DNA of 64,000 nucleotides from Candidatus Villigracilis vicinus (GTDB lineage Bacteria > Chloroflexota > Anaerolineae > Anaerolineales > Villigracilaceae), in assembly GCA_016721315.1 (NCBI GenBank), contig JADKIL010000008.1, positions 1-64,000 of the forward strand, read 5' to 3'. Both the position numbers and the translations under genes were made by a program. Shown here in pieces: positions 61,615-64,000 of this stretch. The notes under the pieces were generated by a model. It made no database searches and had not been told where the DNA came from. It saw nothing but the letters and a program-made list of their open reading frames with translations. Positions within the stretch are counted from its first letter, which is position 1. Every line of letters begins with the position of its first letter.

Positions 61615-61648
61615 ATGGCATCCGGGATCGTACGATCCCGGATGCCAT
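61615..61648 (-). terminator. 34-base palindrome after acs, probable terminator
   Basis: The arm ATGGCATCCGGGATCGT is followed directly by its exact reverse complement. On the minus strand ATTATTTTTAAAA follows, fitting an intrinsic terminator of acs. Confidence 0.7.
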
Positions 61649-61677
61649 GCATTTCGGCTCTATCTTCGCCGGAACTG

Positions 61678-63576
61678 CTACTCTTCCAATGTGCTGATAT
61701 CACCCTCAGGCAGGCCTTGCGCCCGAGCTTTCAACACGCGCCGCATGATCTTGCCAGAACGGGTCTTTGGAAGTTTATCCAGGAATTTCACATCATCCGG
61801 GCGGGCAATTGGTCCCATATGGGTGGCGACGTGCTGCCGCAATTCTTCAGCCAACTCAGGCGAAGGCGCAAAACCAGCCCGCAGCAACACGAAAGTATGA
61901 ATCGCCTGCCCTTTGACATCGTGCGGCAAACCGATGGCGGCTGCTTCGGCTACAGCCGGGTGGCTGACCAGCGCCGATTCGACCTCTGCGGTGCCAAGAC
62001 GGTGACCTGACACCTTGATCACGTCATCCACGCGTCCGATGATCCAGTAGTAGCCGTCCTTGTCACGTTTGGCAGAGTCGCCGGTAGTGTAGCGTCCGGG
62101 GTACTTGCTCCAATATTGGTTTACATAGCGGTCATCGTCGCCATAAATGGTGCGCAACATCGAAGGCCATGGGTTGAGCAGGGTGAGGTACCCTTCGGTT
62201 TCGTCGGGAACGGGGTTGCCCTGTTCGTCTACGATCTCGGCTTTTTGACCAAAGAAAGGTCGCGTACCAGAACCCGGCTTGAGAGGTACAACCGGAGTCG
62301 GTGTGATCTGGAATGCGCCGGTCTCGGTCTGCCACCAGGTATCGATGATGGGACATTTCTCCTTGCCGATGACGCGGTGATACCATTTCCATGCCTCAGG
62401 ATTGATCGGCTCACCAACGGAACCGAGCAGGCGCAGGGATGAAAGATCGTGCTTGTTGGGCCAGGATTCACCAAAACGCATCAACCCGCGGATGGCAGTT
62501 GGGGCCGTATAGAAGATGGTGATGCCGTAACGTTCGATGCATTGCCACCAGCGATTCGGGTAGGGGTAGGCGGGGCCGCCTTCGAACATAAAGGAAGTAA
62601 TGCCCGCAATCATGGGACCATAGACGAGGTAGGAATGACCGGTAATCCAACCAGGGTCAGCTGTACACCACCAGCGGTCCATGTCATTGACATCGAAGGC
62701 GTACTTCAGGGTTGAATACGTACCAACCATATAGCCGCCATGTGTGTGCAAAATAGCTTTGGGTTTTCCAGTGGAGCCAGATGTGTAAAGGATGAAGAGC
62801 GGGTCTTCTGCGTCCATTTCCTCAGTGGCGCATTTTCCATTTGCAATGGGCAGCTGACACAGGTCGTGATACCAGTGATCGCGTCCGGCTTCCATGGTCA
62901 CGCCGTTTCCGACACGCTTGACTACGATTACGTTTTCAACACTGGGGCACTTCTTGAGTGAATCATCAACGATGGCTTTTAGTTCAACCACTTTGCCGTT
63001 CTGGTATGAACCATCGCAAGTGATGACTAGTTTGGATTTACTATCTTCAATACGACCCTGTAACGAGTCGACCGAGAAACCGCCGAACACCACCGAGTGG
63101 ATCGCGCCGATCTTGGCACATGCCAGCATGGCGAAGACGATCTCAGGCACACGTCCCATGTAAATGGTTACGCGGTCACCCTTGACCACACCCATGGCTT
63201 TGATGATGTTTGCCATGCGCGAAACTTCACGATTTAAAGCGAAATACGAGAAAGTGCGTTCGATCTTGCCGTCTTCTGATTCCCAGATGAGGGCGAGTTG
63301 ATTTTTGCGGTGTGTTTTGAGATGCCGGTCAACAGCATTGTGGACGATGTTTGTGCGTGCACCTACAAACCATTTGTAAAACGGCGCATTCGAGTCATCC
63401 AGCACTTTATCCCACTTTTTGTACCATTCCAATTCGGAGGCTTCCGCCGCCCAAAAGCCTTCCAAATCTTTATCAGCTTTCTCTGCTAGCGCGTCCCAAT
63501 CTTTCAGCCGCGCCTGTGCCACCACTTGCTCAGATGGATAATAGACTTCGCCTTCCATTTCCTTTTTCTTCGCCAT
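61678..63576 (-). CDS. acs: Acetyl-CoA synthetase (AMP-forming)
   Basis: A 632-residue Acs that makes acetyl-CoA from acetate, ATP and CoA through acetyl-AMP. Motifs: LFILYTSGSTGKPKAILHTHGG (A3), DTWWQTETGAF (A5), YTTGDSAKRDKDGYYWIIGR (A7-A8) and KTRSGKIMRRVLKA with the Lys that is acetylated in homologues. The Trp that gives acetate specificity lies in WWQTE. CAGGAGGC precedes ATG 63576. No acs-linked kinase or phosphatase gene lies near. Confidence 0.93.
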   Translation of the reverse strand: MAKKKEMEGEVYYPSEQVVAQARLKDWDALAEKADKDLEGFWAAEASELEWYKKWDKVLDDSNAPFYKWFVGARTNIVHNAVDRHLKTHRKNQLALIWESEDGKIERTFSYFALNREVSRMANIIKAMGVVKGDRVTIYMGRVPEIVFAMLACAKIGAIHSVVFGGFSVDSLQGRIEDSKSKLVITCDGSYQNGKVVELKAIVDDSLKKCPSVENVIVVKRVGNGVTMEAGRDHWYHDLCQLPIANGKCATEEMDAEDPLFILYTSGSTGKPKAILHTHGGYMVGTYSTLKYAFDVNDMDRWWCTADPGWITGHSYLVYGPMIAGITSFMFEGGPAYPYPNRWWQCIERYGITIFYTAPTAIRGLMRFGESWPNKHDLSSLRLLGSVGEPINPEAWKWYHRVIGKEKCPIIDTWWQTETGAFQITPTPVVPLKPGSGTRPFFGQKAEIVDEQGNPVPDETEGYLTLLNPWPSMLRTIYGDDDRYVNQYWSKYPGRYTTGDSAKRDKDGYYWIIGRVDDVIKVSGHRLGTAEVESALVSHPAVAEAAAIGLPHDVKGQAIHTFVLLRAGFAPSPELAEELRQHVATHMGPIARPDDVKFLDKLPKTRSGKIMRRVLKARAQGLPEGDISTLEE

Positions 63577-63710
63577 GCCAGCCTCCTGGTTGAAAAAATA
63601 TTTTGCTATTTTAATCCTTTTTTTGCAAAACGACCTCGGAAGTTTTCAAAACCTCCAAGGTCTACTTAGCAATCACATCAAACTATGTCGAGACTTATAG
63701 AATAATAGCA
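63577..63710. other. AT-rich spacer
   Basis: This 134-base spacer contains an imperfect match between ACCTCGGAAGTTTT and AAAACCTCCAAGGT that could fold into a hairpin. No gene is seen. Confidence 0.4.
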
Positions 63711-64000
63711 CTAATTATTTTCTAGAGGTACCAATCTTGAAGGTAATGTCATTTGTTTCCAAATAGTCATATTTCCATTCTGACCTGCTACACAATCATA
63801 TTTCGCGTTAAACTCTGCTTCATTCATAGCAATTGTTAACAAATCAAATGACCAATCTCCATTCTCATCTTCCACTGCAAACGCAACAACAAGGAAATCT
63901 GGAAAGATAATTGCTCTAACATACACTTCTTCGCCATCAATTGTTTTCACAAATCCTTCTCTAAATGATTTATGCATATTATTTCCAGCTTTCGCAGCGA
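63711..64000 (-). CDS. Uncharacterised protein, possibly cut by the window edge
   Basis: An 88-residue frame from ATG 63977 with no stop upstream to the edge, so the gene may be longer. The product is acidic and hydrophobic (VYVRAIIFPDFLVVAFAVED, MNEAEFNAKYDCVAGQNGN). I recognise no family. The base composition is clearly more AT-rich than acs next door, which may mean foreign origin or just a non-housekeeping gene. Confidence 0.45.
   Translation of the reverse strand, partial: AAKAGNNMHKSFREGFVKTIDGEEVYVRAIIFPDFLVVAFAVEDENGDWSFDLLTIAMNEAEFNAKYDCVAGQNGNMTIWKQMTLPSRLVPLENN

Noticed and set aside
1..64000. tRNA, rRNA, prophage, transposase or toxin-antitoxin genes
   Set aside because: I looked for conserved RNA stretches, integrase or transposase motifs and small paired genes by eye and found none; a covariance-model search would be needed to exclude a tRNA fully.

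Overview
The window reads as chromosomal DNA of an Anaerolineae-like member of the Chloroflexota. This is inferred from protein style and family content: many lipoproteins whose lipobox is followed by Pro/Thr-rich linkers, SH3b and LysM/CAP exported proteins, an L,D-transpeptidase with a twin-arginine signal, YggS-YggT-DUF167, an Rv2202c-like adenosine kinase beside S-adenosylhomocysteine hydrolase, and two molybdenum hydroxylase clusters. I saw no tRNA, rRNA, CRISPR array, transposase or phage gene.

Layout. 1-5.8 kb (minus strand): a Mop-type aldehyde oxidoreductase followed by a flavin/Fe-S 'dicluster' oxidoreductase, a small CxxC redox protein and a methyltransferase, in the order of the poorly understood DVU_1556/1557-type cluster. 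Everything left of a repeat at 2954-3025 is full of one-base indels, while the oxidoreductase to its right is intact. 6-11 kb: PadR and ArsR regulators, a class V aminotransferase-like enzyme, a CAP-LysM protein, a patatin and an esterase. 11-19 kb: an envelope/redox run (L,D-transpeptidase, CcdA, glutaredoxin-DUF2085 fusion, PgeF, YggS, YggT, DUF167) facing a lytic transglycosylase lipoprotein. 19-23.5 kb: an orphan PotD-like binding protein, then adenosine kinase and AhcY (both products of S-adenosylhomocysteine handling). 23.5-32.8 kb: SH3b lipoprotein, KsgA, an LCP protein, a 3D-domain protein, an RNA methyltransferase cut by a frameshift, an acyltransferase, the Nnr NAD(P)HX repair enzyme and an MFS exporter. 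33-37.5 kb: lipoproteins, a soluble cNMP-domain histidine kinase, a Nudix protein and a class II aldolase. 37.6-44.9 kb: a xanthine dehydrogenase-type operon (FAD, Fe-S, Mo subunits and XdhC) that contains an unrelated membrane protein and is flanked by a helical protein on one side and a zinc-ribbon protein plus an SPFH-HTH fusion on the other.

44.9-51.4 kb is a sulfur/electron-transfer island on the minus strand: ArsR regulator, octaheme tetrathionate-reductase-family cytochrome c, a seven-heme cytochrome c fused to a cytochrome b membrane domain, and a YeeE/YedE sulfur-compound transporter split over two genes, one fused to a rhodanese domain that lacks its catalytic cysteine. Together these look like a quinol-to-periplasm respiratory chain for a sulfur oxyanion with uptake of the product or substrate; the substrate is not shown by the sequence. 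51.5-53.2 kb: an XRE-cupin regulator and a SufR-like Fe-S repressor with a SufT/MIP18-type gene, the former preceded by a textbook promoter with a palindromic operator. 53.2-59.8 kb: two giant exported proteins that share a co-linear block of five Ig-like repeats and two FN3-like domains but carry different N-terminal heads. 59.9-64 kb: an M23 peptidase lipoprotein, a membrane protein, acetyl-CoA synthetase and an AT-rich edge gene.

A recurring feature is a -10 hexamer placed only 6-7 bases before the ATG (at 7033, 15209, 19070, 27728, 27817 and 53169), which predicts leaderless mRNAs.
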